64,000 bases of DNA from JBFAPK01 sp040676675 (GTDB taxonomy: Bacteria; Actinomycetota; Actinomycetes; Mycobacteriales; Micromonosporaceae), in contig NZ_JBFAPK010000020.1 of assembly GCF_040676675.1 (NCBI RefSeq), forward strand, positions 1-64,000, given 5' to 3'. Under the pieces are notes generated by a model. The model saw only the letters and a program-made list of their open reading frames with translations. It was not told the DNA's origin and searched no databases. Below are positions 15,647 through 24,105 of the stretch, piece after piece; position 1 is the stretch's first letter; the number at the start of each line of letters is the position of its first letter. A program made the translations under genes and the position numbers.

Positions 15647-16321
15647 GTGAGTCGGCTGTGGAGCCGGGTCGGTGTCCGGGTGCTCGCCATCGCCCTGTTG
15701 GGTACGGGTGTCGGCGGCGGGTACTACCTGGGCCAGGACCGCGAGACCCAGCAACAGGGAATCAGCGCTCAGCTGGCCGCCGACACCGACGAGGTGGAGT
15801 TCGAGCTCCAACGCCAGGAGCACGCCAGGCAGATGGCGGCCACCGCGCAGCAACGCATGGCCGAGTACGAGGCGCGGGTCAAGGCCGCCGAGGCCGCGAA
15901 GGCGGCGGCCGAACGGGCCCGCAAGGCGGAGGAGGCGGCGGCGAGCCGCAAGCGGCGAGAGGCCGAGGAGAAGGCGGCGGACAAGCCGTACGACGGTCCG
16001 ATCCCCAGCTCCTGCAACCAGTACAGCGGCAACCGCAAGATCGGCTGTGCCGTGATGCTCAACAGCGGCTTCGGGCTGGACCAGTTCCCCTGCCTGGACA
16101 AGCTCTGGAACAAGGAGAGCGGCTGGAACACCAGGGCCGCCAACCCCTCCGGCGCGTACGGGATCCCGCAGGCCCGGCCGGGCAACAAGATGGCCGAGTT
16201 CGGCGCGGACTGGAAGACCAGCGCGGCGACGCAGGTCGCGTGGGGTCTCGACTACATCGAGAATCGGTACGGCACGCCCTGCAAGGCGTGGCAACACTCG
16301 GAGGACGAGGGCTGGTACTAG
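15647..16321 (+). CDS. secreted coiled-coil protein with lytic-transglycosylase-like domain
   Basis: 224 aa. An N-terminal signal/anchor (residues 7-27, VRVLAIALLGTGVGGGYYLG) leads into a long Ala/Glu/Arg coiled coil (about 45-115). A C-terminal SLT-like domain follows, with NKESGWN (Glu157 as likely catalytic acid), ANPSGAYGIPQA and WGLDYIENRYGTPCKAW. Such proteins cleave peptidoglycan glycan strands outside the membrane. GTG at 15647 with GAAGGGA upstream. Alternatives: resuscitation-factor-like or structural peptidoglycan-binding protein; the ES and GAYGIPQ motifs favour the transglycosylase fold. Confidence 0.85.
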   Translation: MSRLWSRVGVRVLAIALLGTGVGGGYYLGQDRETQQQGISAQLAADTDEVEFELQRQEHARQMAATAQQRMAEYEARVKAAEAAKAAAERARKAEEAAASRKRREAEEKAADKPYDGPIPSSCNQYSGNRKIGCAVMLNSGFGLDQFPCLDKLWNKESGWNTRAANPSGAYGIPQARPGNKMAEFGADWKTSAATQVAWGLDYIENRYGTPCKAWQHSEDEGWY

Positions 16322-16385
16322 CCCGACAGTGCTCCTCGGCTCGCGTGTCCCGCGAGCCCGCGACAGACACCGCCGGCAGCTCGTG

Positions 16386-16421
16386 ACGGGGTGCGGACCG
16401 GGAAACCGGTACGCACCCCGT
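16386..16421 (+). terminator. hairpin with GAAA tetraloop
   Basis: ACGGGGTGCG (16386-16395) pairs with CGCACCCCGT (16412-16421). After one G/A mismatch, ACCGG (16397-16401) pairs with CCGGT (16406-16410) closing a GAAA loop. It lies between the transglycosylase and rhomboid genes; terminator is the simplest reading. Confidence 0.55.
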
Positions 16422-16488
16422 TGCCGTCGAGGAAACCGTCGTGCCGGTCCGGTGGCGCGTACCCGAAGGACCTGATACCTAGTTGTGG

Positions 16489-17148
16489 GTGGCATTCGAC
16501 GCGCACTCCCGGGGTGACGAGCCGTACCGGTTCGGCACCGAGGCGTTCTACGCCGCGCTCGGTCGGGCGTTCGTGGGGATGTGCGCGGTCGTACCGCTGC
16601 TCTTCCTGATCGAGGCGCTCGACGTCTGGCTCGGGGCCGGCTTCGACGTCACGGCCGGCATCATCCCGCACCGTACCGACGGGCTCGACGGCATCTTCTT
16701 CGGCCCGTTCCTACACCACGGCTTCGACCACCTCTACAGCAACAGCGTGCCGCTGATCCTGCTCGGCACCTTCGTGCTCGCCGCCGGGGTGCGCCGGTTC
16801 CTCTACTCGACGCTGCTGATCATGTTCGTCAGCGGCCTCGGCGTCTGGTTCACGGGGGAGCCCGGCTCGGTCGTGGTGGGTGCCAGCGGCGTGATCTTCG
16901 GGTACCTGGGAATGCTGCTGATGCGCGGCATCGTCGAGCGGAGCTGGTGGAACTTCGCGGTGGTGCTGCTGGTCGGCCTGCTCTACGGCTGGCAGCTGAT
17001 CGGGATCTTCCCCACCGACGAGCGGATCTCCTGGCAGGGGCACCTCTTCGGGCTGCTCGGCGGCCTGGTGGCGGCGATCCTGTTCCGGCGGCGCAGCCCG
17101 TACCGCGGCGGTCCGGACCACAGCGACTCCACGCTGACCCTGCCCTGA
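16489..17148 (+). CDS. rhomboid family intramembrane serine protease
   Basis: 219-aa membrane protease cleaving within transmembrane segments of its substrates. The first-helix motif FGPFLHHGFDHLYSNSVPL carries the conserved His and Asn. The active-site motif GASGVIFG places the nucleophile at Ser133, and WQGHLFGLLGG places the catalytic His at 185. Six hydrophobic segments are visible. The start is uncertain: GTG 16489, or TTG 16483 two codons earlier; GAAGGA lies 12-18 nt upstream. Natural substrate unknown. Confidence 0.92.
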   Translation: MAFDAHSRGDEPYRFGTEAFYAALGRAFVGMCAVVPLLFLIEALDVWLGAGFDVTAGIIPHRTDGLDGIFFGPFLHHGFDHLYSNSVPLILLGTFVLAAGVRRFLYSTLLIMFVSGLGVWFTGEPGSVVVGASGVIFGYLGMLLMRGIVERSWWNFAVVLLVGLLYGWQLIGIFPTDERISWQGHLFGLLGGLVAAILFRRRSPYRGGPDHSDSTLTLP

Positions 17149-17291
17149 CGCACCGGCCCTGGTCAGGGCGGGGAGATCAGGACCGCCCCGATCCCAGCGG
17201 GATTGGGACATCCTTGCTCGCCCTCGTCCCGCCGAACTACCGTCGGAAATCAGCAGACGTTGATCCATATCCGGAAGACGACGGAGGGTCC

Positions 17292-18260
17292 ATGCGTGAG
17301 GTCGACATCGCCGTGATCGGTGCCGGACCGTCCGGCCTCTTCGCGGCGTACTACGCGGGCTTCCGCGGGCTCTCGGTCGCCGTGATCGACGCGCTTCCGG
17401 AGCCCGGCGGCCAGGTCACGGCCATGTACCCGGAGAAGGTCATCTACGACGTGGCCGGCTTCCCGGCGATCAAGGGTCGGGAACTGGTGGCGAACCTGGT
17501 CGCCCAGGCGGAGCCGTACGGGCCGGAGTACCTGCTCGGGGTCCGCGCCGAGACGCTCAGCTACGCCGACGAGCGGCCCGTGCTGGGCCTCTCCGACGGG
17601 GAGCCGCTGCGCTGCGGCGCGGTGCTGGTCACCGGCGGTCTCGGCAGCTTCGCCCCGCGCCCGCTGCCGGCCGCGGAGAACTTCACCGGGCGGGGGATCG
17701 TCTTCTTCGTACCGCACCTGGCCGATCTGACCGGGCAGGACGTGTTGATCGTCGGCGGTGGCGACTCCGCGTTCGACTGGGCGCTGGCGCTCGCGCCGCT
17801 GGCCCGGTCGGTGACCCTGGTGCACCGGCGGGAGCGGTTCCGCGCCCACGCGGCGACCGTGGCCCGGGTGCAGCAGCTACCGGTACGCATCATCGTCAAC
17901 GCCGAGGTGGCCAAGATCCACGGAGATGGGGCGGTGGCCGGTGCGGAGATCGCCGTCAAGGGCGGGGGAACCGAGACGGTCGCCGCCGACACCATTGTCG
18001 CGGCGCTGGGCTTCACCGCGGACCTCGGCCCGCTGGCCACCTGGGGGCTGGCCCTGGACCGGCGGCACATCCTGGTGGACAGCACCATGGCGACGAACCT
18101 GCCGCGGGTCTTCGCCGCCGGGGACATCACCGAGTACCCCGGCAAGGTCCGCCTGATCGCCACCGGCTTCGGCGAGGCGGCCACGGCCGTCAACAACGCG
18201 GCCGTGGTGATCGACCCGGCCGCCCACCTCTTCCCCGGTCACTCCTCCGACGCCGGCTGA
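17292..18260 (+). CDS. ferredoxin--NADP(+) reductase (thioredoxin-reductase-like)
   Basis: 322-aa flavoprotein of the YumC/TrxR-like ferredoxin-NADP reductase family, passing electrons between NADPH and ferredoxin or flavodoxin. The FAD motif VIGAGPSGLFAAYYAG is at residues 7-22, PEPGGQVTAMYPEK is the family hallmark after it, and the NADP motif IVGGGDSAFDWAL is near 155-167. The C-terminal FAD motif is VFAAGDITEYPGKVRLIATG. There is no CxxC redox pair, which separates it from thioredoxin reductase. The ATG has GGAGG closely upstream. Confidence 0.93.
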   Translation: MREVDIAVIGAGPSGLFAAYYAGFRGLSVAVIDALPEPGGQVTAMYPEKVIYDVAGFPAIKGRELVANLVAQAEPYGPEYLLGVRAETLSYADERPVLGLSDGEPLRCGAVLVTGGLGSFAPRPLPAAENFTGRGIVFFVPHLADLTGQDVLIVGGGDSAFDWALALAPLARSVTLVHRRERFRAHAATVARVQQLPVRIIVNAEVAKIHGDGAVAGAEIAVKGGGTETVAADTIVAALGFTADLGPLATWGLALDRRHILVDSTMATNLPRVFAAGDITEYPGKVRLIATGFGEAATAVNNAAVVIDPAAHLFPGHSSDAG

Positions 18261-18326
18261 CCGGCCACCCCGGCCGACCGGTTGCTCCCGCCGACCCGTG
18301 ACTCGCGGCCGACCGGTCACGACCGG

Positions 18327-19310
18327 CTACTCCGGCTGGCGGGTTGCCGGCTGGCTCGCGGCGACGCCCACCGCCACCAGCGTCAGCAGCGCGCCGGTCA
18401 GCGTGAAGGCACCCGGGCGTCCGGCCTCGGGCGGCACGAGCAGGTCGATCGCGACGGCGCCGAGCACCTGGCCGGCGATCGTGGCCAGGCCCAGCAGCAG
18501 CACCCCGGTGAAGCGGACCACCGCCGCGGCGACCGCGATGAAGACGATGCCGACGGGCCCGCCGAGGTAGAGCCAGGGCGTCGCCGGCAGCGACCCGGCG
18601 GGCCAGCCGTGCACGGCCGTCTCGACCCCGTACGCGAGCAGCAGGACCGCCGTACCGGCGGCGAAGTTGACCAGCGCGGCCGTCAGGGCACTGCCGGAGG
18701 CAGCCCGTACCTGGCCGTTGACGGCCTGCTGCCAGGCGACCCCGATCCCGGCCAGGGCCGGCAGCGCCGCGAGCGCCAGCGTGGCCGGGCTGCCCATCCG
18801 GGCCGCGACCGCCAGGAGCACGGCGACCACGGTGAGCGCGGCCCCGGCGAGCCGGGTCGGGGTGACCGGCTGCCGGCCGGTCGGCCCCACGCCGGCCCGG
18901 TCCACCGCCAGGCTGCTGGCGGACTGCCCGGCCACCACGGCCACCGTGAAGATGGCGACGCCCAGGGCGCCCACGGTCAGCCCCTGCGAGGCGACCAGCA
19001 GGGCACCGCAGGCGCCGCCGAGGCACTGCCACGGGCGCAGCGAGCGCTCGCGCAGGGCGGTCCGCAGCGCGGCCAGACCGCGCCGGCCGGCCGGCGTCGC
19101 CGGTACCAGCGCGGCGAGGATCACCAGGCCGAGGCCGAACGAGACCACCGCCGCGGCGATGCCGTCGCCGAGGCGTACCCCGAGTTCGCCGTTGATGTGG
19201 GACTGGACCGCGACCGCGCCGCCCGCCACCACCGCGAGCCCGAGCGCGGCGGCCCGCCGCCTCCGGGTCGGCCCGTCGGCGGTGGCCTCGCGTGTCGCGG
19301 TCAGGCTCAC
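18327..19310 (-). CDS. DMT-superfamily (YdcZ/DUF606) transporter
   Basis: 327-aa membrane protein made of two homologous five-helix halves. The first begins GLAVVAGGAVAVQSHINGELG, broken by GDGIAAAVVSFGLG; the second has GIGVAWQQAVNGQVR and GSALTAALVNFAAGT. This repeat pattern is typical of fused DUF606 transporters. Substrate unknown. The GTG start at 19310 overlaps the glpX stop by 4 bp (GTGA), so it is translationally coupled to glpX. That pairing hints at a metabolite exporter, but nothing in the sequence names the cargo. Confidence 0.85.
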   Translation of the reverse strand: MSLTATREATADGPTRRRRAAALGLAVVAGGAVAVQSHINGELGVRLGDGIAAAVVSFGLGLVILAALVPATPAGRRGLAALRTALRERSLRPWQCLGGACGALLVASQGLTVGALGVAIFTVAVVAGQSASSLAVDRAGVGPTGRQPVTPTRLAGAALTVVAVLLAVAARMGSPATLALAALPALAGIGVAWQQAVNGQVRAASGSALTAALVNFAAGTAVLLLAYGVETAVHGWPAGSLPATPWLYLGGPVGIVFIAVAAAVVRFTGVLLLGLATIAGQVLGAVAIDLLVPPEAGRPGAFTLTGALLTLVAVGVAASQPATRQPE

Positions 19311-20338
19311 TCCTGTTCGGCCAGGGGACGGCCGTCGAAGTCGACGGCCGAGTAGAGGGCGAGCTTCTCCAGCCGGTGGTACGAGTCGATCACCCGGATC
19401 GTGCCGCTCTTGGAGCGCATGACGATCGACTGCGTGTACGCCCCGCCGGCCCGGTACCGCACGCCGCGCAGCAGGTCTCCGGAGGTGACCCCGGTGGCGA
19501 CGAAGAAGCAGTTGTCGCCGCTGACCAGGTCGTCGGTGTGCAGCACCCGGTCGAGGTCGTGGCCGGCGGCCAGCGCCTTGGCGCGCTCGTCGTCGTCCTT
19601 CGGCCAGAGCTTCGCCTGCATCGCCCCGCCCATGCACTTGAGCGCGCAGGCGGCCGTGATGCCCTCGGGCGTACCCCCGATGCCCATCATGACGTCCACA
19701 TCGGACTCGCCGCGCGCGGCGGCGATGGCCCCGGCGATGTCCCCGTCGGAGATGAAGCGGATGGCCGCGCCGGCCCGGCGGATCTCCGCCACCAGCTCCG
19801 CGTGCCGGGGCCGGTCGAGTACGCAGACCGTGACGTCGGCGACCCGGGCCCCCTTGACCTCGGCGATCCGGCGCAGGTTCTCGCCGACGCCGGCGTTGAT
19901 GTCGATCACGTCGGCGTAGACCGGGCCGACCGCCAGCTTCTCCATGTAGAAGACGGCGCTCGGGTCGAACATCGCCCCGCGCTCGGCGACCGCCAGCACG
20001 GCGAGCGCGTTCGGCATGCCCTTGCTCATCAGCGTCGTACCGTCGATCGGGTCGACCGCCACGTCGACCTCCGGCCCCGTGCCGTCGCCCACCCGCTCGC
20101 CGTTGAAGAGCATCGGGGCGTTGTCCTTCTCGCCCTCGCCGATCACGACGACGCCGCGCATCTGGATCGAGTTGATCAGCTTGCGCATGGCGTCGACGGC
20201 GGCACCGTCGCCGCCCTCCTTGTCGCCCCGGCCGACCCACCGGCCGGCGGCCATGGCCGCCGCCTCGGTCACGCGGACGAGGTCCAGGGCGAGATTCCGG
20301 TCCAGGTCCTGCGGGACCCGGGTCCTGGTGCTGGTCAT
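19307..20338 (-). CDS. glpX: fructose-1,6-bisphosphatase class II
   Basis: Hydrolyses fructose-1,6-bisphosphate to fructose-6-phosphate in gluconeogenesis; with pckG upstream in the window it completes the two committed steps. 343 aa. Metal and substrate motifs are VIGEGEKDNAPMLFNGE, VDPIDGTTLMSKG and MGIGGTPEGITAACALKC. The ATG at 20338 has AGGAGG 6 nt upstream. In M. tuberculosis the same gene (Rv1099c) also lies divergent from a DUF4245 gene. Confidence 0.95.
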   Translation of the reverse strand: MTSTRTRVPQDLDRNLALDLVRVTEAAAMAAGRWVGRGDKEGGDGAAVDAMRKLINSIQMRGVVVIGEGEKDNAPMLFNGERVGDGTGPEVDVAVDPIDGTTLMSKGMPNALAVLAVAERGAMFDPSAVFYMEKLAVGPVYADVIDINAGVGENLRRIAEVKGARVADVTVCVLDRPRHAELVAEIRRAGAAIRFISDGDIAGAIAAARGESDVDVMMGIGGTPEGITAACALKCMGGAMQAKLWPKDDDERAKALAAGHDLDRVLHTDDLVSGDNCFFVATGVTSGDLLRGVRYRAGGAYTQSIVMRSKSGTIRVIDSYHRLEKLALYSAVDFDGRPLAEQE

Positions 20339-20504
20339 GACGGCCTCCTCGCGACGTTGCGGGGTGGGCCGGCGGGTCGGGGTCGCCGTGCCGCCGGCTC
20401 TGTCAGGGATCCTGACACGGTGGCCCGCTTCACGCCGGTCCGGGGCGTTGGTGGCCCAGATGACGGTAACCGGTACGGCCGGTGGGCGGGACGGGCCGGG
20501 CTGC

Positions 20505-20510
20505 GAAGAT
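20505..20510 (+). promoter_or_regulatory. possible leaderless -10 (GAAGAT) of DUF4245 gene
   Basis: GAAGAT ends 6 nt before the GTG at 20517, keeping the A and final T of the TANNNT pattern. It is a weak match, used as support for that start. Confidence 0.3.
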
Positions 20511-20516
20511 GGATAC

Positions 20517-21242
20517 GTGGAACCCGCGCAGCCCACCAACCGCACCCGCGACGACCAGCCGTCCGGCGGTCCCCGTCAGGACGGGTACCCGGTTCGTCCC
20601 GGCGAGGACCCGATGTCGGATCCCGCCCCGGAGGACCGGATCCCGCACGCCGCCGACGAGGAGCCGGCTCCGGCCGACGACGGGACTCCTGACGACCGTA
20701 CCGAAAGCGGGGACTCCGGCGGGCGGGTTCGGCTGCGCTCCGAGCGCTCGCCCAAGGACATGGCGCTCTCGCTGCTCGTGCTCCTGGTCCCGATCGCCCT
20801 GCTGCTCGGCTTCTACCGGGTGTTCCTCGGCGGCGACGACCCGGTACCGGTCGACGCGACGCCGACGATCGCCGAGGCGCGGGCCGCCAACGCCTTCCCG
20901 GTGAGCGAGCCGCAGGGGCTGGACCCGAAGTGGCGTACGGTCAGCGCCCAGTTCCGGCGCGGCGACGACGGGGCGACCCTGCGGGTGGGCTACCTCTCCC
21001 CGGACGGCGAGGGCGTGCAGCTGTTGCAGAGCAACGTGCCGGCCGAGCGGCTGCTGCCGGTGGAGCTGACCGACAAGAGCCGGCCGCAGGGCCCCAGCGA
21101 ACTCGCCGGGCGGAGCTGGCAGACGTACACCGCCCGGGCCGGGGAGCGGGCCCTGGTTCTGCTGGAATCCGGCCGTACGGTGATTGTGGTCGGCTCCGCG
21201 CGGGAAGAAGAGTTGCGGAGCCTCGCCGGCGCGCTGCGTTGA
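20517..21242 (+). CDS. DUF4245 single-pass membrane protein
   Basis: 241 aa: a disordered acidic N-terminus (residues 1-85), one membrane helix (MALSLLVLLVPIALLLGFYR, about 83-102), and an extracytoplasmic domain with SYLSPDG-like and ELAGRSWQTYTAR segments typical of DUF4245. Function unknown. Start choice: GTG 20517 fits the leaderless spacing; ATG 20613 has GAGG 6 nt upstream and would give 209 aa. Divergent from glpX, as in mycobacteria (Rv1100). Confidence 0.8.
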   Translation: MEPAQPTNRTRDDQPSGGPRQDGYPVRPGEDPMSDPAPEDRIPHAADEEPAPADDGTPDDRTESGDSGGRVRLRSERSPKDMALSLLVLLVPIALLLGFYRVFLGGDDPVPVDATPTIAEARAANAFPVSEPQGLDPKWRTVSAQFRRGDDGATLRVGYLSPDGEGVQLLQSNVPAERLLPVELTDKSRPQGPSELAGRSWQTYTARAGERALVLLESGRTVIVVGSAREEELRSLAGALR

Positions 21243-21402
21243 ACGGGGTCCCGCGGGTCTCGACGATCCGCGGGACCAACCCTCGGATCCCCCGGAGGTG
21301 CGGCCGCTCGACGAGGCCGGTAGTCACGTCACGTCGAACCGTAAGCTGCCACGTCCACGCTCCGGCGGCCCTCGCCGCCGGAACCACCAACGGGAGATCC
21401 AC

Positions 21403-22230
21403 GTGAAGATTCGACGGTGGAGCACCGCCGGTCTCGCCGCCGCGCTGCTCCTGTCCGGCCTCACCGCCTGCGCCCCGGGCGGCACCACCCCGGGCGCGGG
21501 TACCACCCCGAGCGCGACCGGGTCCGGCTCGCCGGCCAGCTCCGACGAGGCCAAGCGGGTACTGCTCGCCTCCACCGCGGAGCTGGCGAAGGGCAACTTC
21601 AAGTTCGCGATCGGCAGCGACCAGGTGACCGGCGACGGCTGGGTCCACCAGGCCAGCCAGAGCGCCCAGATGCGTACCCGGTTCCTCGACTCGGCCGGGA
21701 ACGTCACGACCGACATCACGCTCGTCTACCGCGGCTCGGACGCCTGGGTGCAGCTCAAGCTCGACGAGAAAAGCGCCAAGAGCCTGCCGGGCGCGCAGCA
21801 GTTCATCAGCGACAAGTTCCTGCACCTCGACAAGAACAAGATCAAGAATGCCAAGAACCTCCGCCTCGACATGGCGGATCCGGCCGGCAGCGAGCAGCTG
21901 ACGAAGGCCGTCGTCGAGGTGCGGCAGGACTCCGCCGGCTCCTTCTCCGGAAAGATCGACCTCGCCAAGGCGACGGGCGCCCGACTGCTCGACAACATCG
22001 CGGTCGACGGCCTGCCCGCGCAGGGCAGCACGGTGCCGTTCACCGCGAAGCTGGACGGCGAGAACCGGCTCCGGGAACTGGCCATCCAGCTGCCGGCGGT
22101 CGGTACGGCCAAGGCACAGACGCTGCGGCTCAGCTACTCGGACTACGGCGCCGCCGAGCCCGCGGAGGCACCCCCGGCGAACGAGGTCACCGAGGCCCCG
22201 GAGCAGCTCTACACGTTGTTCAACCAGTAG
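21403..22230 (+). CDS. LppX/LprAFG-type lipoprotein
   Basis: 275-aa secreted lipoprotein of the LppX_LprAFG family, whose mycobacterial members carry triacylated lipids across the envelope. The signal peptide KIRRWSTAGLAAALLLSGL ends in a lipobox with Cys23, followed by a Gly/Thr/Ser linker to about residue 45. Family features include VTGDGWVHQASQS, VYRGSDAWVQL and the terminal RLSYSDYGAAEP. GTG at 21403 with CGGGAG 7 nt upstream. Carrying of a lipid is inferred from family. Confidence 0.88.
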   Translation: MKIRRWSTAGLAAALLLSGLTACAPGGTTPGAGTTPSATGSGSPASSDEAKRVLLASTAELAKGNFKFAIGSDQVTGDGWVHQASQSAQMRTRFLDSAGNVTTDITLVYRGSDAWVQLKLDEKSAKSLPGAQQFISDKFLHLDKNKIKNAKNLRLDMADPAGSEQLTKAVVEVRQDSAGSFSGKIDLAKATGARLLDNIAVDGLPAQGSTVPFTAKLDGENRLRELAIQLPAVGTAKAQTLRLSYSDYGAAEPAEAPPANEVTEAPEQLYTLFNQ

Positions 22231-22400
22231 CTCGCGTTCCACCAGTGGCCCGCGTCGACCCGCGGCGCCGCCGGCGTGCCCGTACCCGGGCCGGCGCGAG
22301 CGTCGCGGGTTTCCGCGGGTGGCCGCCCCGGGGCCGCGTCTCGCCCCGGCCCGCGGCGCCGAGGGTTCCCGCCCGTGGCCGCCCGCGTCCCGCTCCGGGC

Positions 22401-22658
22401 TTACGCCGCCGGCTCCGGTCCGTTTCCGGCGGCCGTGTCCCGTTCCCTCCGGGCCGTTTCGATCCGTTCGCGCGCGCCGTCGAGCCAGCGCTGGCAGACG
22501 GCGGCCAGCCGTTCGCCGCGCTCCCAGAGCGCCAGCGAGTCCTCCAGCGAGGTCCCGCCCGCCTCCAGCCGCTCGACCACCGAGGCCAGCTCGGCACGGG
22601 CCTGCTCGTAGCTGAGCCCTTCCTCGGACCCGGTCGCGGATGTCTTCTGGTCGGTCAT
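22401..22658 (-). CDS. xseB: exodeoxyribonuclease VII small subunit
   Basis: 85-aa small subunit that binds XseA to form the single-strand-specific exonuclease VII used in repair. The family core SYEQARAELASVVERLEAGG and SLEDSLALWERGERLAAVCQ is complete, ending in an Ala/Pro-rich tail. Translated in the same direction as xseA, 62 bp after its stop. Confidence 0.93.
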   Translation of the reverse strand: MTDQKTSATGSEEGLSYEQARAELASVVERLEAGGTSLEDSLALWERGERLAAVCQRWLDGARERIETARRERDTAAGNGPEPAA

Positions 22659-22720
22659 GGTGGCTCCATCTCAACACACGTCGGGCTCGACCCGGGGTCG
22701 GCGGGTCGGGGCGGGGTGGT

Positions 22721-23941
22721 TCACCCGTCGACGGTCGCGCCCAGCTCGCCCTCGGCGAGCCGGACCCGCAGCGGGTCGCCCTTGGCGACCTCGGCCGCGG
22801 CGCGTACCACCCGGCCATCGGCGCGCTGCACGATCGCGTACCCCCGCTGGAGCGTCGCCGCGGGCGAGAGCGCGCGGAGGCGGGCGACGGTGTGCCGCAG
22901 CTCGCCGGCGGCGGAGCCGAGCCGGTGGTCGAGGCAGCGGGTGCCCCGGTCCCGGAGCGCGGTGACATCGGCGGCCCGCTGGTCGAGCATCACCTGCGGC
23001 CGGGCGAGCACCGGCCGCGACCGCAGGCTCTCGATCCGGTGCGCCTCCCGGTCGAGCAGGTGGGCCATCGCCCGGTCGAGCCGCTGCCGGGCCTGCCTGA
23101 TCAGCCGCAGCTCCTCGCCGAGGTCGGGCACGATCCGCTTGGCGGCGTCCGTGGGGGTCGAGGCGCGCACGTCGGCCACGTAGTCGAGCAGCGGGACGTC
23201 CGTCTCGTGCCCGATCGCGCTGACCACCGGGGTACGGCAGGCGAAGACGGCCCGGCACAGCGCCTCGTCGGAGAAGGGGAGGAGATCCTCCACCCCGCCG
23301 CCGCCCCGGGCAATGATGATCACGTCGATGCCCGGGTCGGCGTCCAGCACCTTCAGGGCGTCCACGATCTGCGGTACCGCCGTGGGGCCCTGCACCGCCA
23401 CGTTGACGGTACGGAACTCCACCGCCGGCCAGCGCCGCCGCGCGTTGGTCAGCACGTCCCGCTCGGCGGCCGACGCCCGGCCGGTGATCAGCCCGATCCG
23501 GTTGGGCAGGAACGGCGGCCGGCGCTTGCGGGCCCGGTCGAAGAGCCCTTCGGCCGCGAGCAGCTTCTTGAGCTTCTCCAGCCGGGCGAGCAGCTCGCCG
23601 AGGCCCACCTGGCGGATCTCGTCGGCGCGCAGGCTCAGGGTGCCGCGCGCGGCGTAGAACTCCGGCTTGGCGTGCAGCACCACCCGGGCGCCCTCGGCCA
23701 GCTCGGGCGCTCCGGCGTCCAGGACGTCCCGGTTGGTCGTGACGGTGAGGCTGAGATCGGCGGACGGGTCGCGCAGGGTCAGGAAGACGGTGGCGGCGCC
23801 CGGCCGGCGGCTGATCTGGGCGACCTGCCCGTCGATCCACACCCAGCCGAGCTTGGCGATCCAGGCGCTCAGTTTCTGGCTGACGACCCGCACCGGCCAG
23901 GGTTCCTCCGAGGTGCTGCGCGGGGCGTCCGGTCCGGTCAC
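22721..23941 (-). CDS. xseA: exodeoxyribonuclease VII large subunit
   Basis: 406-aa catalytic subunit of exonuclease VII. It has an N-terminal OB fold (WIDGQVAQISRRPGAATVFLTLRD), a catalytic core with RIGLITGRASAAERDVL and DVIIIARGGGGVEDL, then SAIGHETDVPLLDYVADVR split across the active site, and a long C-terminal coiled coil with RLRALSPAATLQRGYAIV. The GTG start at 23941 has TAGGCT 6 nt upstream and no Shine-Dalgarno sequence. Divergent from ispH. Confidence 0.95.
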   Translation of the reverse strand: MTGPDAPRSTSEEPWPVRVVSQKLSAWIAKLGWVWIDGQVAQISRRPGAATVFLTLRDPSADLSLTVTTNRDVLDAGAPELAEGARVVLHAKPEFYAARGTLSLRADEIRQVGLGELLARLEKLKKLLAAEGLFDRARKRRPPFLPNRIGLITGRASAAERDVLTNARRRWPAVEFRTVNVAVQGPTAVPQIVDALKVLDADPGIDVIIIARGGGGVEDLLPFSDEALCRAVFACRTPVVSAIGHETDVPLLDYVADVRASTPTDAAKRIVPDLGEELRLIRQARQRLDRAMAHLLDREAHRIESLRSRPVLARPQVMLDQRAADVTALRDRGTRCLDHRLGSAAGELRHTVARLRALSPAATLQRGYAIVQRADGRVVRAAAEVAKGDPLRVRLAEGELGATVDG

Positions 23942-23947
23942 CCGGTC

Positions 23948-23953
23948 AGCCTA
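23948..23953 (-). promoter_or_regulatory. -10 box TAGGCT of leaderless xseA
   Basis: Minus-strand TAGGCT 6 nt before the GTG at 23941. Confidence 0.55.
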
Positions 23954-24044
23954 CGGCCCACCCCCGACGGGCAGCGGAACCGGCGCGGTCGCCACGGCGC
24001 CCGGCCCGGCCACCGCGACGTCCGGCCGCCGCGGGACCCGGCCC

Positions 24045-24076
24045 GGCCGCCACGGGGCCCGGCCGCCACGGGGCCC
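24045..24076. repeat. 16-bp tandem repeat between xseA and ispH
   Basis: GGCCGCCACGGGGCCC occurs twice in exact tandem (24045-24060, 24061-24076), inside a 164-bp very GC-rich divergent promoter region. Confidence 0.7.
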
Positions 24077-24093
24077 GGCCGGACGGCGGCACG

Positions 24094-24099
24094 TAGACT
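24094..24099 (+). promoter_or_regulatory. -10 box TAGACT of leaderless ispH
   Basis: TAGACT 6 nt before the GTG at 24106; the same hexamer precedes ychF at 52776. Confidence 0.6.
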
Positions 24100-24105
24100 G
24101 GTCGG

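Noticed and set aside
22231..22400. Possible small gene between the LppX-type gene and xseB
   Set aside because: Open frames there are Arg/Pro/Gly-rich with no start context; treated as spacer.
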